Below, in pieces: positions 53,911-63,587 of a stretch of 64,000 nucleotides of DNA; position 1 is the stretch's first letter; each line of letters starts with the position of its first letter. Origin of the DNA: Aradus depressus (lineage: Eukaryota; Arthropoda; Insecta; Hemiptera; Aradidae). The DNA lies in the NCBI GenBank assembly GCA_963662175.1, contig OY759214.1, positions 97,240,115-97,304,114 on the forward strand, written 5' to 3'. The position numbers were made by a program, and so were the translations under genes. The notes under the pieces are model-generated. The model was not told the DNA's origin, did not search any database, and saw only the letters and a list, made by a program, of their open reading frames with translations.

Positions 53911-54309
53911 CATGCTGAAAAAGAGAGGATTGTTGGTGTTACGAATTATGCAATTCGAAAGCTTCTCTGTACAAGAAGCTTCCAATCATTTAGAAACGCC
54001 GAAAAAAGAAATACAAAAAAAAAAAAAATGACAGTTTCCAATTAACAATGGAAAACCATTATGAGTTTTCAAGAAACCAATTAAACTTTTCTTAACTGTT
54101 TTATCGATGAGTTTAACTCAAGTTGGAAGTAGATGGTATTTTTGTGGGGAAAACATCACTCTATTTCAGGACTGACGGTCGGGTCGATAGATGATAAGAA
54201 TTTACTTAAATCGAAAGACAGCACGCGAGAAGAAAATATGAAAATAGATTAATTTTTTTTCAGGCTTCCTACTATAAAAAGCTTAGGACTTCTGTAAAAC
54301 TTGTCTGCT
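53911..54309. other. Unassigned spacer
   Basis: No recognised element. An R1-like phrase begins only at about 54310. Confidence 0.4.
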
Positions 54310-54459
54310 TGTCTATGTATCCTCATTAATATCATAACTACAAATACGAGTGTCTAGCAGATAGATTATAGGGAGAAAAAATCAACGATTTTGGCCAAAA
54401 ATGTATGACTCACACAGCGACTTCTGAATTCTCATACTAAATTTCGTGTCATAGGTTGT

Positions 54460-55152
54460 CAAATAAGATATAGTCTGACCTCTCACAGATTTTTTTATTT
54501 GTATTAGCCAGCCGGCTTTCGAGGTTGCCTTTATCATCAAGCCGTCTGATAAAATATATATATTTTTTTAAAATAAACCTAATTAAAATAATTTAGTAAA
54601 TAAAATTTAAAATTTTTTATAATAAAAATAAACTGTAAATAAATAAAACCATCTAAAATCACAGAGCAGTTGTGACTCCATGAAATTTTAAATTGTTAAA
54701 GTTTTTAGACAGTTTTGTTTTATATTTTATGAGGGCGCCAGTAGCTCAGTGGTATGCGTGCTTGACTTTTGAGCTCAAGAACGTGGGTTCGAAACCCGAC
54801 CGGAGGCCCTTAGTTTATTTTATCTGGGAGGTAAAATAAACTTAAGCACGCCGTCCTTCGGATGGGACGTTAAGCGATGGTCCCGAGTCTGTACGATGTC
54901 AGGTACTCTCGTTAGTTACCCCTGCCCTAGGTGAATAAAAATTTAGGGTAGGCAAAATTTATGTCTCCCATAGTAGAGTCGGGCTCATGTTCACCAGAGT
55001 GACGAAAGAGCGCTCTGGTAGTACGCGATATGACCTCGTAGTTAAAGCCCAGGCATGAGTCATAAAACCTAACCTAACCTTTTATATTTTATAAAGCCAG
55101 CTGGCTAAAACAAATTAAAAAATCTGTGAGAGGTCAAACTCTGTATTATTTG
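54460..55152. mobile_element. Foldback MITE split by a SINE
   Basis: The arms 'tcaaataagatatagtctga', 'cctctcacagatttttttat' and 'ttgtattagccagccggctt' (54460-54524) are mirrored at 55091-55152 with about 85-90 percent agreement by eye. Removing the SINE and one TSD copy leaves an element of about 330 bp. It sits within R1 sequence: R1 phrases stop at 54455 and resume at 55190. Confidence 0.8.
54731..55079 (+). mobile_element. Full-length SINE with 13-bp TSD
   Basis: TTTTATATTTTAT precedes (54718-54730) and follows (55080-55092). The head 'gggcgccagtagctcagtgg', B box 'gggttcgaaacccg', the whole core and the tail 'aacctaacct' are intact. Confidence 0.95.
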
Positions 55153-55385
55153 ACCTACTCTGTGAAATAGTCACTTCTCATTACATCAAACATCTTCATA
55201 ATAAATTTCGTGTCGATAGATTCATTCTATCAGGAGTTATCGTGTGGCACACAAATGAAAAGACAATTTTTTTTTCTTTTCATTTTTGGAAACAGGAGGT
55301 CGGAAAACATTCCAGTGAAAACTCAACATTGAATTTCTGTCCGATTACAAAACTTCCCCTATACTTCGTATAGCTGGGAAACTAA
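55153..55385 (-). repeat. Family R1 continuation (minus)
   Basis: 'atttcgtgtcgatagattca', 'ctatcaggagttatcgtgtg' and 'aacattgaatttctgtccga', ending with the hairpin-like 'cctatacttcgtatagctgg'. It belongs with 54310-54459. Confidence 0.7.
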
Positions 55386-55699
55386 AAATGGAGGCCAAGT
55401 GATAGAAAGAAATGATTGATGTGCCACTCAATATTTATTTAGTTCCTCATCCCTTAAAAAACTCTTTCAGAACTTTCAAGTTATCGAGGCTGCCGAATAG
55501 GACGAAAAGGCTTTTGGGGCTTGACCGGAGCTTCATTGTATTAAAGCTCTGTTGGTTAAAATTTATAATTGAATAAATAAACCCACCAAAAATCCATATT
55601 GTTGGATAAGCAAAAAATGAAGGAAAATAATACATGTAGTCGAATTTACGTGAAGTTACTGTGTATATGAGAGAAAGAGAAATATTTATTATTTTTACT
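55386..55699. other. Unassigned spacer
   Basis: Nothing recognised; the 62-codon minus ORF has no known domain. Confidence 0.35.
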
Positions 55700-56570
55700 T
55701 ACCTATCGAGCTATATGATGTATAGGGGAAATTATGTAATCGGTCAAAATTCAGTTTTCACTGGATTTTCGTGTTTTCTGACAGAATGAATGTATCGATA
55801 GGAAATTTATTGTGTACTTCCAGATCCCCATAAGGACGACTACCTATTAATTTTCAGCGGAATCGGCCGAAGGAAAGAGGGGATCAGCGGAGGGGGGATC
55901 CATTAAAAACCCCTAATAATAGCCGACGTAAGGAACGTACTGACACAAAAGTTATTATGATTCAGAAGCAGCTATAAATCAATTATTGATGTTTAGCCCA
56001 AACCGGAGGGGGAGTGAGAATTAAGTTAGTTAGCACAAAGATACTGATTTATAAATAATATGGGAGTACTTTCGGTACTGGTATCATCTTCACCCGCGAC
56101 TTGACAAATACGTATTTGTGAATTCAAAACCGCATAAGAAAGACACAACTAATGATTTTCAGCCAAATCGGTCAGAGGGGAGGGGGTGCTCAACTCAAAA
56201 CCCTAATAACTGCCGGTGTAATGAATGTATCGACACAAAATTTCATGTGTGTATTCAATGTCCCAAAAGGACGACATTTATTAATTTTCAGTGGAATCGG
56301 CAAAAGGGGAGAGTGGATCTCAACTCATTAACCCCTATAACTGCCTATGTAATGAATCTATGGATATGAAATTTTATAAAACTTAAAATATGTTTTACGT
56401 TATAACGACAATGAGGACATAACCACTAAAATTTCAGTAATATCGACTGGAGGGAAGGGGCAGTTGAGGGGAGGGGACTAAACTTAAAAACCCTAATAAC
56501 TGCCGATGTAAATAAATTTATCGACATAAAATTTAGTATAAGGACTTAGGATTTAGTTAGGTTAGTGAGT
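55700..56570 (+). repeat. Family R1 copies with five internal units
   Basis: Internal 'atgaatgtatcgac' type phrases occur at about 55785, 55933, 56221, 56353 and 56512. It is interrupted at 56035-56115 by the left arm of a palindromic hammerhead-like element. Confidence 0.7.
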
Positions 56571-56870
56571 CGTAAAATAATTTAATTTTTCCAAAATTAT
56601 TTCGGATTTTCTAATTGTGATTATATTGTAATTACACGACTATCACATTGCCGAAAAAATAATTGTAACAAATGGATAAACCCTTTGGTGGCTTATTATT
56701 AAAACTTAATTATTATTTAATTAGTTATTCAATTAAATTATGAAACGTGACATCAGATTATAGATAAGTGAATGTGTATGTATTTGTCAAGTCGTGGGTG
56801 AAGATGGTACGAGTATCAAAAGTACTCCCATATGATTTATATTTTGTGAAATAGACAATATTTTTTAAAA
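56035..56870. repeat. Inverted pair of AGTACT hammerhead-like elements
   Basis: The left arm (minus, 56045-56115) and right arm (plus, 56770-56870) share 'gacttgacaaatac', 'tcatcttcaccc' and 'atatgggagtact' in opposite orientation. On the right arm: GTGAAGA-t-GGTAC-ga-GTATC-AAAA-GTACT (56797-56826). The left arm keeps GAAAGTACT. The tail 'gtgaaatagacaatattt' matches the ACCGGT copies. The layout equals the other hammerhead-like motifs, with AGTACT as the self-complementary block. Confidence 0.55.
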
Positions 56871-56879
56871 AAACATAAG

Positions 56880-57077
56880 TTTTTATTTTTTTTTTAGTTA
56901 GTACCTACAGACATATTTTCAAAGTTTCAGAGTCTAGCAGTTAGAGTGATCACAAAGTTTTGATCCCATGCACAGACAAACATCATTGAGAAAATGGTCA
57001 AAACGTATTCAAGGAAACGTTGAAAAGTCGATCTCAGATTTTTGAACATTTAATAATACTTCCCCATACTTTAAAGA
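56880..57077 (-). repeat. Family R2 fragment
   Basis: 'gttagtacctacagacatat', 'tttgatcccatgcacagaca', 'gaaacgttgaaaagtcgatc' and 'aataatacttcc', an R2 end. Confidence 0.55.
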
Positions 57078-57262
57078 TTAGTTAGTTATTCTGACTCATG
57101 GCCGGGCTTTAACTACAAGGCCATATCGCCTACTACCAGAGCGTTCTTTCGTCGCTCTGGTGGACATGGGCTCAACAGTAGGAGTTCTAAAGTTTGCCTA
57201 TCCAGCTTTAGTTACTTTGGGTAGGCACAGGCTTGGACGGCGTGCTAAAGGTTTTTTTTTTA
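57078..57262 (-). mobile_element. SINE fragment (minus)
   Basis: Tail complement 'ttagttattctgactcatgg', then 'ctttaactacaaggccatat', 'gagcgttctttcgtcgctct' and an internally deleted core. Confidence 0.8.
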
Positions 57263-57991
57263 CCTAACCTCTGACATAAACTAGGATGGAGAATTGCAAT
57301 AAGTATATTCCGATTTATTCTGGTTATTATGCAAAATTTGTCCTATCTATTCTAAACTAATTTCTTTAGTTGAGAAGTGAGGGTTTAGTTTAGCCTTTGT
57401 TCTAAAGGTCATAGCTTCGAATCGTTACTACTATCGATTTTACTCAACTATCCAACTTAAGTTATACAGAAAATAGCGATTAAACTGAATAATAATCTGT
57501 ACAGTCCTGTTCGTGGAGAATGATACCTGAGAAATGAGACCTCACACTGCATAAGACCTCAGCCATTCTATAAATAATTAAATAGGTGTGATGTCGCAAG
57601 GCAGCCATTTTTCAAGTATACTGCTTAATGACTGTCTCTGCTCTACTCTAGAATACATTTTAAATGGGAATCAAACTAAACATTAAAAAAAAATAAAAAT
57701 AAACCTTAAAAGGCTTAAGTGGGCTTGGCCTTTTAAACATTAGAGCGTAAACTCCAAGTCTCTAGCTGTAAAGAGGCCGAGATCCCTACACAGGCTCTGA
57801 TGAAACCTGATCTTGGAAACGGCATACACGATCTCCATCAAACATGGCTAAGAACCATCAAACTTATAACACCCTTCCTTTTACGTCGGGGGTTAAAAAA
57901 TAAATAGTGCTTTGCAACAATATGTTGAATAATTATTGTAGACAGAAAAAACAATAAACTCTCCATTTAACGAATCCCAGTCAGATAATCT
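57263..57991. other. Unassigned spacer
   Basis: No recognised element. 57700-57900 is GC-balanced ('gaggccgagatccctacaca'), without an ORF. Confidence 0.35.
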
Positions 57992-58230
57992 TAGTTATTG
58001 TGACTCATACTCGGGGTCATATCGCCTACTAACAGAGGGCTCTTTAGTCGCTCTGCATGAGCCCCACTCTACTGAGGGAGTTCTAAATTTTGCCTACCGA
58101 GATTTATTCTCTTAGGGTAGGGGGTCTTTAGAGAGTACCTGACATCGCATAGTTTCGGGACCATCGCTTATACTCGTATTAACGTTCCATCCGAAGTACG
58201 GATTGTTCAAACTTTTTTTCACCTCATTTT
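57992..58230 (-). mobile_element. SINE copy (minus), old
   Basis: 'cttagttattgtgactcata', 'gtcatatcgcctactaacag', 'gagagtacctgacatcgcat' and 'cgttccatccgaagtacgg'. No head. Confidence 0.8.
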
Positions 58231-58950
58231 CCCTTTGAAGAGATAGGTTTGCTGATTTACCGTTATCAGCTAATATAGCACAGGTGGGGGAGGGTCAATT
58301 AGAATTATCAGTCAGGTAAAATTACGACTGACTTCGGCCAATAATTTCCGGCAAACAGAATGACAAATTGGTTGCAGATTATTGAGGCAGTTATTGGAGT
58401 TTCTGAAGGCATATTGAGGCAGTTATTGGAGTTTCTGAAGGCATATTAACTTTTGTGTTGAAATAATTATTTCGGCTACGTCCGCTGTCTTGTCAGTTGG
58501 TTTATACCAAATGCGCCAGTGAAATATTATTTAAGTTCCTAATTGAAAAACGGTGACATATTATGGAAACTTTTGAAAAATAAATACAGCAAATCTATCT
58601 TAAAAAAAAAACACTTATCAAAATTATTATTATTTGTATTTATTTATTATTATTTGTCATTTCTATTATTTTTTCCTCCGTTCATTCATTTCTTTGCTAC
58701 TACATATTCATCCGAAAAATTATAATCCTAAGGGCCTAATCATTCTTGTTAAAAAAAAAAAAAAAAATTGCAATTTATCTGTAAACGTACTATAATTACT
58801 TATATAATTTTATATATGATAAAATGATTTCACGAATTTCACATATTGGTTTATTTTGTAACTTATTAAACATTTTTGCCTTTAATTATAGTTTTACCAC
58901 TATTATTGGAGTCATATATTTTAAAATTAACTAATACCTAACTTTAAGCT
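58231..58950. other. Unassigned spacer with a 32-bp tandem duplication
   Basis: 'attgaggcagttattggagt' starts at 58381 and again at 58413; the two 32-bp units are identical, so the duplication is recent. The rest is AT-rich with a poly-A at 58751-58767. Confidence 0.6.
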
Positions 58951-59051
58951 TATCTGGGAGGTGGAAAAACGTTGAGCATGCCGTCCTTCGGATGGGACGT
59001 TAAGCGATGGTCCCGATACTGCACGATTTCAGGTACTCGTTAAAGGCCTCT
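58951..59051 (+). mobile_element. SINE core fragment
   Basis: 'ttatctgggaggtggaaaaa', 'catgccgtccttcggatggg' and 'gatttcaggtactcgttaaa'. It lies immediately left of the duplicated segment. Confidence 0.8.
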
Positions 59052-59084
59052 ATCCTACTAAAATCATATAATTAAAAAAAAAAG

Positions 59085-59575
59085 CACCTACGGAAGCCTT
59101 CAATGTGTCCTTGCTCAGCTTTAATATTTTCAATAAATGTCCCAAGTGGTATAGGGAGGGGGGGGGGGGGGGAGTAGGGAGACAAATGGATCTATACACA
59201 GTACAGACGGACACAGGAGGCCCATAGCATACTCTGTTTGGTGATTTATACATCCAATATCTGCTATAATTCACCTCCATGCTCCAACAAAGTTTCTACA
59301 ATAGATCAGAACCCCATCATACATTCAGTCTAGGCGTCCACTTCAAGTTATAGATACAGTTCTGTTAAGTTTAAAAAATGGTAGTAGGCAAGAGAGGGGG
59401 TTTTGGGTCCCGGCTTAACACTAGACAAATAGAGACCGGCACGCCGATAACTCACAGGTAGTGAGCTTGCCTTCTCAGCTTAAGTTGGTCTGCAAGATTA
59501 GCACGCCGTCCTTCGGATGGAACGTTAACCGATGGTCCCGAGACTGTACGATTTCAGGTACTCGTTAAAGACCTC
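59085..59575 (+). repeat. Duplicated ~490-bp segment, copy 2
   Basis: Nearly identical to 50160-50680 in order and wording ('cacctacggaagccttcaat', 'catactctgtttggtgattt', 'gtcccggcttaacactagac'). Copies differ in G-run length and a handful of substitutions. The matching extends into SINE sequence downstream, so the unit may be a composite transposable element rather than a plain duplication. Confidence 0.85.
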
Positions 59576-59731
59576 TATCCTAAGAGAATAAAAAATTAGG
59601 GTAGGAAAAATTTAGGACTCCCGCAGCAGAGTCGGGCTCATGTCCACCAGAGTGACGGAAGAGCGCTTTGGTAATAGGCGATATGACCTCATAGTTAAAG
59701 CCCGGGCATAAGTCATAATATCTAATTAACT
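59432..59731 (+). mobile_element. SINE copy with altered head
   Basis: 'gaccggcacgccgataactc' replaces the usual head, and the B box is lost. Core and tail ('gagcgctttggtaataggcg', 'taaagcccgggcataagtca') are present with an AACTA-type tail. Confidence 0.82.
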
Positions 59732-60680
59732 AACCTGTAAGCCATGGGGATTTCCTCTTCCTAGCTGATGTTCCTTTATACTTGTCTTAGTATGATAATA
59801 ACTAAACCTAACTAGTAGTGCCAAAACCGGTAATTTTTATAAAATAATTTTTTTGTGGAATAGGCAATAACTTGAAAAAAAAAATATATATATATATTCA
59901 TTAACTAAAAGGGGAGGGGAGGGATATAAATTGAATAATAAATCCGATATGAATATCAGAGATCAGACTTCCTGAGGGAGTGGCACAAGGTCTAATGAGT
60001 AAAGTTGATAATTGTAACAAATTTATCACCCGTTAATGGAGAATTTTGAACGAAGCGGGAAAAAGTAAAGAAACTGGGACAAACGGAAAGTTCCCCTAAT
60101 GACGAGAGTATTGATCAGGCCTCAACTTCATAATTAAATAATTTTAAAAAAATAATGGAAAGTTTAGTGTTACATTTAAAGTTTGAACGGAAAACACGAA
60201 AGGTTCTTTTCATAGAAATAACAGACCTTGTCTTCCCACTGTTTTATATCCGACCAGAACCGTGTTTTAACAACTGCGTCATCATCAGTGGTACATCTAT
60301 GAATACATTTTAAATATAAATATGAAGAAGTAACTAGCAAAAACGATGAAACATTAGGGAACAATGTAGCAAACAAAATAAAACTAGCTTTCCCCATCCG
60401 TATAGTGTGGTGTCTAAAGAAACACTGGCCTAATAGCTTGAAGAGAAGAGGTCATATTTTATTTTATAGCAAAAATTCGTTTGGCTGTTTGTCGAATTTA
60501 TATAAATTTTATATCATTGCATAAATATTTATTTTACTCATTTTATATATCATATTATTTTCGAATGAATATTTAAGTATTTATTTGCATGTATAGTACA
60601 GAGTGAGTGAATAAACCTCATATCCTCTCTTCTTTGAGCTATTAACTAGTGTTTCTTGAGACACCACCCCATAGGGAGCT
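59732..60680. other. Unassigned spacer with two hammerhead-like relics
   Basis: 59811-59890 holds 'agtgccaaaaccggtaattt' and 'tttgtggaataggcaataac', the 3' half and tail of the ACCGGT family. 60255-60297 on the minus strand reads CACTGATGATGACGCAGTTG, like 29049. The minus ORF at 60176-60397 covers this relic and is not taken as a gene. Confidence 0.45.
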
Positions 60681-60770
60681 TTATCTGGGAGGTGAAAAAC
60701 TTTGAGCTCGCCGTCCTTCGAATGAGAAGTTAAAAGATGGACCCGAGTCTGAACGGTGTCGGTAAAGATC
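60681..60770 (+). mobile_element. SINE core fragment
   Basis: 'tttatctgggaggtgaaaaa', 'gagctcgccgtccttcgaat' and 'ggacccgagtctgaacggtg'. Only the core remains. Confidence 0.75.
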
Positions 60771-60894
60771 CCTAATCCAATACATTGTTCACAAAAAAAT
60801 CTAAAGTCCAGGTAAAAACAAAAATAAAATAAAATGATATATGAAACACTTTTTTTTGAATACATATATTGGCTAATTCTAAGAACATATACTT

Positions 60895-61330
60895 AAATGT
60901 GTACCGGTTTCTGCTTACGCCATCGTCAGCACAAGGTTCAACAATAATTGAGATATTTCGCAGGCATACATATTTATATTAACCTAAGAGTACCTGAGGT
61001 GAAAGGGTCCCCTTCTGGTAAAACCAGGAGGTGTAAATCTCTATTCTAATGGTAATAACTAACTGTGCACTTATTGGAAAAACAAGAAAATAAAATAAAA
61101 ATAAAACCAAAAACTAACATTCCAAGAAAACAATATAACAAATGTACAATATATAGCTACTAATATGTCTAAGTAGAAAATTATTTAATCTAGGTTAATA
61201 TTGCCATGGATATTTGTTAGCTGAAAGGGATTAACAAAGGAGAAAATTTGAAGTGTGTCTGGTCGTTCAAACAAATCCCATTTTTTTGAGTTCTATTAAT
61301 TTCTAGCTATTCCAGAGAATCTAATGGTCT
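60895..61330 (-). mobile_element. Hammerhead-bearing retroelement-like copy (minus)
   Basis: On the minus strand gtgCTGACGA-t-GGC-gtaa-GCA-GAAA-CCGGT-Acac at 60937-60899, with a GTG/CAC stem I. The body upstream of it parallels 26360-26770 ('attaacaaaggagaaaattt', 'ctggtcgttcaaacaaatcc'). No ORF survives. Confidence 0.55.
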
Positions 61331-61784
61331 ACCTTTTTCACATAAGTGGAGGTATTTTATGCCGGTTGTTTCATTAAATGACATTTAAGTGTATGTTTGT
61401 GGAATTAGGCGCAAAAAATGTTTTCGGACAAAAACAAAAATCTTGATTTACTTCCCGACGTACCTATCTAATTTTTTGCTTACAATCACATAAACGGATG
61501 ATTCCTAGCGTTTCAGGACTTTCTAATACCAAACACGTTTTAACAGACCACTCTCTAAAATTAATTTTTCAACAGATCTGTAACGCTTACCTGGATTTGG
61601 GTGACGGATGGGGTTGTTCATGGATACCGAGAGACTAAAAGCAATCACTAAGTGTCCTTTAATCTTCTGTCACTCCTAGATGGAGGCTAATTCTTCAACA
61701 GATCTGTAGTGCTTACCTGGATTTGATCTGAAGGATACCTGAATGGCCGACTCGGCTCAGGTCCTTAGGTTTTATTTACTTTTT
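61331..61784. other. Unassigned spacer with a 128-bp-spaced repeat
   Basis: 'tcaacagatctgtaacgctt' plus 'acctggatttg' at 61569 recurs at 61697 with two changes. On the minus strand each contains CAG|GTAAGC, donor-like. No exon can be assigned. Confidence 0.45.
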
Positions 61785-62160
61785 CCAGCTTTACGAAGTA
61801 TAAAGGAGATTATATAATCGGATGTTGAGTTTTCACAGAAATTTCATATTTTCCGACCCAAGATTACAAAAATGAACGAAAAAAAAAGCCGTCAGTGAAT
61901 CACCGTCGTACATTTTTGCTCTCCCTCCAAAGCCAATCGACCGAATTCTTCTTCAATTATTGGGATTTTTTTGTTAAGCCTCCTCCCTTTTCTTTGGCTG
62001 ACTTGGCTGAAAGTCAATAGTTGTCGTCCTTGGAGAATTCTTGGTACACATATGAAATTTCGTGTCGATACATCGATACAGGTATACAAAACACGGACAC
62101 ATCTATTTCGAACCGGTTACATAACTTCCTCCAAACTTTCTACAGCTGAGTGAGTAAAAT
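61785..62160 (-). repeat. Family R1 copy (mixed orientation)
   Basis: 'ccagctttacgaagtataaa' start at 61786, then the complement-orientation phrases 'gtcagtgaatcaccgtcgta' and 'aatttcgtgtcgatacatcg'. Possibly two partial copies meeting. Confidence 0.6.
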
Positions 62161-62244
62161 GATCTGGTTTATTCATGCCTTCACATATTGAACTAAAAGT
62201 AGATACATAATATTTAATAGTTCATTTTTCAGGACAAATCACAG

Positions 62245-63112
62245 CAGGGGCGTAGCCCGGATTTTGAGCAGGGGGGGGGGGGGGGGGCAAAGTTAGACTA
62301 CAGGTGTGGGGGTAAAGACTCCCGGAGGAACAGCTCGCAGTTTCCGTCGTTGCAGACTTTTTGATATTAGTTTCGGAGACTCGGACCTCTAGAAGCTCTC
62401 TCTGACTGTAACACTTAAGTTGACTTTACATGAGCAGTAAACATGCAAAACGCAGCAGCAGCAGCAAATACACGCTGTGTTTTCTATGCTTTTAGAATTA
62501 AATGACTCATTGAGGGCGCCGGTAGCTCAGTGGTATGGGTGCTTGACTTCTGAGCTCAAGAACGTGGGTTCGAAACCCGACCGAGGCCCTTAGTTTATTT
62601 TATCTGGGAGGTAAAATAAACTTAAGCACGCCGTCCTTCGGATGGGACGTTAAGCGATGGTCCCGAGTCTGTACGATGTCAGGTACTCGTTAAAGACCCC
62701 TACCCTAGGTGAATAAAAAAATTTAGGGTTGGCAAAATTTAGGACTCCCATAGTAGAGTCGGGCTCATGTCCACCAGAGTGACGAAAGAGCGCTCTGGTA
62801 GTAGGTGATATGACCTCGTAGTTAAAGCCCGGGCATGAGTCATAAAACCTAACCTAACCTTAAATGACTCAAAGCCAATAGCGATCATTTGCTGCGCTAT
62901 GCTTTGCATTTTTACTGCGCATGTAAAATCAGCTTTAAGAGTACAAAGTAAAACATAAATGAAGATTTTGAGCGAGGAAATGAAATGATCGAATTCATGT
63001 AATAAATGAAATATGACTTGTTTTGTACATGTACATTTAAGTAAAGCACAATTTTCGACTGGTCTGGCCCACTGCCCCCCCCCCCCCCTTGCCCCCTCTG
63101 GCTACGCCCCTG
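62245..63112. mobile_element. hAT-like MITE with nested SINE
   Basis: Left end CAGGGGCGTAGCCCGG, right end (minus) CAGGGGCGTAGCCAGA. Flanking octamers AATCACAG and GATTACAG agree at 6 of 8 bases. Deeper inverted parts also match ('tttacatgagcagtaaacat' left, 'catttttactgcgcatgtaa' right). Subtracting the SINE gives about 500 bp. G and C runs occur just inside both ends. No transposase. Confidence 0.82.
62510..62859 (+). mobile_element. Full-length SINE with 12-bp TSD
   Basis: TTAAATGACTCA lies on both sides (62498-62509, 62860-62871). The head, B box, core and (CCTAA)n tail are complete. With 34080, 45647 and 54731, this copy defines a consensus of about 350 bp. Confidence 0.96.
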
Positions 63113-63120
63113 GATTACAG

Positions 63121-63587
63121 TATACTTAATACTGAAGTAGTGCTTAAGTTGTGAAGGATTTTGAAGAAAAGTATTTGTTTTTCTTTGGGCTCAAAGAAGT
63201 CATTTATAAAATTGTCACGTAAACCTTCTAAATTCAAACCCCGCCGAAAAAAAAAGAAAAAAATCTTATCTGACAAAACATTGTTTATATAATATGTATT
63301 ATGCATAGAAAAAAAATTGATAGGATAATCCCATTTTCAAGATTTCCTTCAATCCTTACAGTATGAAAGATTTTTGAGGCGGGAGGAAAAGGAACAGTGT
63401 TCATAACGTATGTTTTATTTTTTATCCTCTTCAATAAGAAATTATCAATAATAAAAATATATTTTAACATTTATGTGTTACAATTAAAACATTAGTTAGA
63501 AATATTTTCAAGGGAGATTTATTGGAAATTTTTGGGGCGCTATTCTATTCTTTATTATTCATATCGGATATATTCTTGGGGGTTTTG
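63121..63587. other. Unassigned AT-rich spacer
   Basis: No feature recognised; several poly-A and poly-T runs. Confidence 0.4.

Noticed and set aside
62845..62861. Telomere sequence (CCTAA)n
   Set aside because: Only two or three units at SINE 3' ends; no long telomeric array in the window.
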